From positions 113,846-177,845 of the forward strand of contig PBQA01000037.1 in NCBI GenBank assembly GCA_002724925.1: DNA of 64,000 bases, read 5' to 3'. This stretch comes from Oceanospirillaceae bacterium (GTDB lineage Bacteria > Pseudomonadota > Gammaproteobacteria > Pseudomonadales > Oceanobacteraceae). Shown here in pieces: positions 63,212-64,000 of this stretch. Position 1 is the first letter of the stretch, and the number at the start of each line of letters is the position of its first letter. Made by a program: the position numbers and the translations under genes. The notes beneath the pieces are model-generated. The model was not told the origin of the DNA. It did not search any database and was given only the letters and a program-made list of their open reading frames with translations.

Positions 63212-63240
63212 AAACGGGGAATGATATTCTCATTCCCCGT
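63212..63240 (-). terminator. terminator of the GlyGly-CTERM gene
   Basis: Perfect 11-bp stem ACGGGGAATGA/TCATTCCCCGT; on the minus strand it is followed by TTTTTTATTTT. Lies between the surface-protein gene and the nitronate-monooxygenase-like gene. Confidence 0.9.
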
Positions 63241-63269
63241 GATTGGATTAAACAGTCGATTGTGCCAAA

Positions 63270-64000
63270 TCAGGCTCTGACACGCCCTGTCAGCAGAGGT
63301 GCAGAGAGCAGGGCCAGCAACCAGAATATGGCACCGCCTCCAGAACCGCCACCGCCAGAAGAGGCTGCAGGCGCAGGGTCCACGTTTGAAAGCACCCGGA
63401 TCGTCATCTCTGCCGAGTCACTGAGTTTCGGAATGCCGTTATCAGTCACAGTAGCTGAAATTGTGTAGTCCCCTGCAACCAAACCATCAGAGCTGAAGGT
63501 GATGCTGTTACCTAACTCATAGGAGTCAGCCAGGTTAATATCGTTGGATGACCACTCGATAAAATGAGCATCCCAGTCGTCCTCATCAGAAATAATCGCC
63601 TCGATAGTAACGTCGCCCATTCCCTCAACGATGGTCGCTTCTTCTCTACCTGCCTGAGTTAGAATTAAAGCTACGCTAGGAGCATTCAGATTCACATCCA
63701 GTGTGCCGTCGCCATCACTGTCGCGATAAACAACACCGTTCATGATGAGCCCCGGAAGTTGTCGGTCTGAGCCGAAATCCCACACATCACTATCCCAGTT
63801 TTCGTAAAGCCTGCCATTGCCAGTACAGGTACTGTTGTTCGCAGCGGTCGGGCACTGGAGTTCGCTTAGTAATGCTCCGAAGTAGGAGTCGTTAGTGCCG
63901 GCGCTTGTTGTTTGGCTACTGGTGTCAGTCGCCCAGTACAGGTATGAATTGTCATTACTACTGCTGTAGCTTAACAGACCTCCACCGCTCTTAACGTACC
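63270..64000 (-). CDS. surface protein with GlyGly-CTERM sorting signal (5' end outside window)
   Basis: The track shows only a 171-codon piece from an internal GTG, but the frame stays open to the window edge, so the gene starts outside. Visible upstream residues (YLYWATDTSSQTTSAGTN, LYENWDSDVWDFG) resemble GLUG-type repeats of large surface proteins. A domain with a DSDGDGTLD segment and Ig-like strands follows. The C-terminus is tripartite: SSGGGGSGGG, hydrophobic AIFWLLALLSAPLL, then TGRVRA. This is the GlyGly-CTERM signal processed by rhombosortase in gammaproteobacteria. No rhombosortase gene is in the window. Confidence 0.88.
   Translation of the reverse strand, partial: YVKSGGGLLSYSSSNDNSYLYWATDTSSQTTSAGTNDSYFGALLSELQCPTAANNSTCTGNGRLYENWDSDVWDFGSDRQLPGLIMNGVVYRDSDGDGTLDVNLNAPSVALILTQAGREEATIVEGMGDVTIEAIISDEDDWDAHFIEWSSNDINLADSYELGNSITFSSDGLVAGDYTISATVTDNGIPKLSDSAEMTIRVLSNVDPAPAASSGGGGSGGGAIFWLLALLSAPLLTGRVRA

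Noticed and set aside
1-64000. Insertion sequences, prophage genes, CRISPR arrays, integrase genes
   Set aside because: None seen. The only tRNA-end duplication (51.2-51.4 kb) encloses no integrase or cargo genes.

Overview
The window is a stretch of chromosome from a marine-type gammaproteobacterium. It is most likely of the Oceanospirillales group (Thalassolituus/Oceanobacter-like), which is inferred from gene content only. The pointers are the fdxA-mutS / pncC-recA-recX / alaS-lysC-csrA-tRNA-Ser-tRNA-Arg order, the nrdR-ribD-ribE-ribBX-ribH-nusB-thiL operon, and a lipid/alkane-type accessory set (Baeyer-Villiger monooxygenase, epoxide-hydrolase-like protein, AlkK-like acyl-CoA ligase, nitronate-monooxygenase-like protein, crotonase). 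No insertion sequence, prophage, CRISPR array or rRNA operon is visible. Genes run on both strands and most are bounded by clear intrinsic terminators.

Layout. 1-2.8 kb is accessory: a partial PETase-family lipoprotein hydrolase that runs off the left edge, a chimeric truncated SDR, a small zinc-ribbon membrane protein, and a Phd/ParE-type toxin-antitoxin pair with a palindromic operator. 2.8-11.5 kb is housekeeping: fumC, ybaK, SIMPL and DUF1653 genes, then the riboflavin/nusB/thiL operon on the minus strand, where the ribB-fusion has lost GTP cyclohydrolase II zinc ligands. 11.6-15 kb holds three tandem paralogues of the PF10118 family; a fourth lies at 57.9 kb. 15-29 kb has glyA, a five-PAS GGDEF/EAL sensor, ettA, a PilZ protein, an FAH-family protein, moeA, fdxA and mutS.

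29.07-38.98 kb is a single giant reading frame (3303 codons). In order it carries a Sec signal, a choice-of-anchor-L-like region, a GEVED-like domain, nine bacterial Ig repeats, an invasin-like Ig domain, about 1345 residues of calcium-binding TSP3-type repeats, a C-terminal-sorting-like segment, a second complete signal-peptide-like segment, an outer-membrane barrel and an OmpA peptidoglycan-binding domain. It looks like two exported proteins joined in frame, and it sits between mutS and pncC-recA.

39-51.4 kb contains pncC, recA (with a LexA-like box), recX, an AraC regulator, a type II NADH dehydrogenase, an epoxide-hydrolase-like gene, small membrane and TPR-like genes, alaS, lysC and csrA (leader rich in GGA motifs). 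It ends with tRNA-Ser(GCT) and two identical tRNA-Arg(ACG) genes. Just after the last tRNA there is a compact multi-hairpin element. Its closing stem and 3' end copy the tRNA-Arg acceptor with discriminator and CCA, so it looks like a tRNA-end-derived structured RNA similar in concept to the E. coli tyrT/rtT repeat.

51.4-64 kb has DUF523 and cmoM genes, a small diguanylate cyclase, a divergent AraC/monooxygenase pair, panE-yaiI, the fourth PF10118 gene followed by an acyl-CoA ligase, a MocA-like nucleotidyltransferase, a crotonase/nitronate-monooxygenase-like pair, and a partial surface protein ending in a GlyGly-CTERM sorting signal. The most unusual items are the giant fused adhesin/OmpA frame, the tRNA-like structured RNA, the PF10118 family expansion and the PETase-like lipoprotein.
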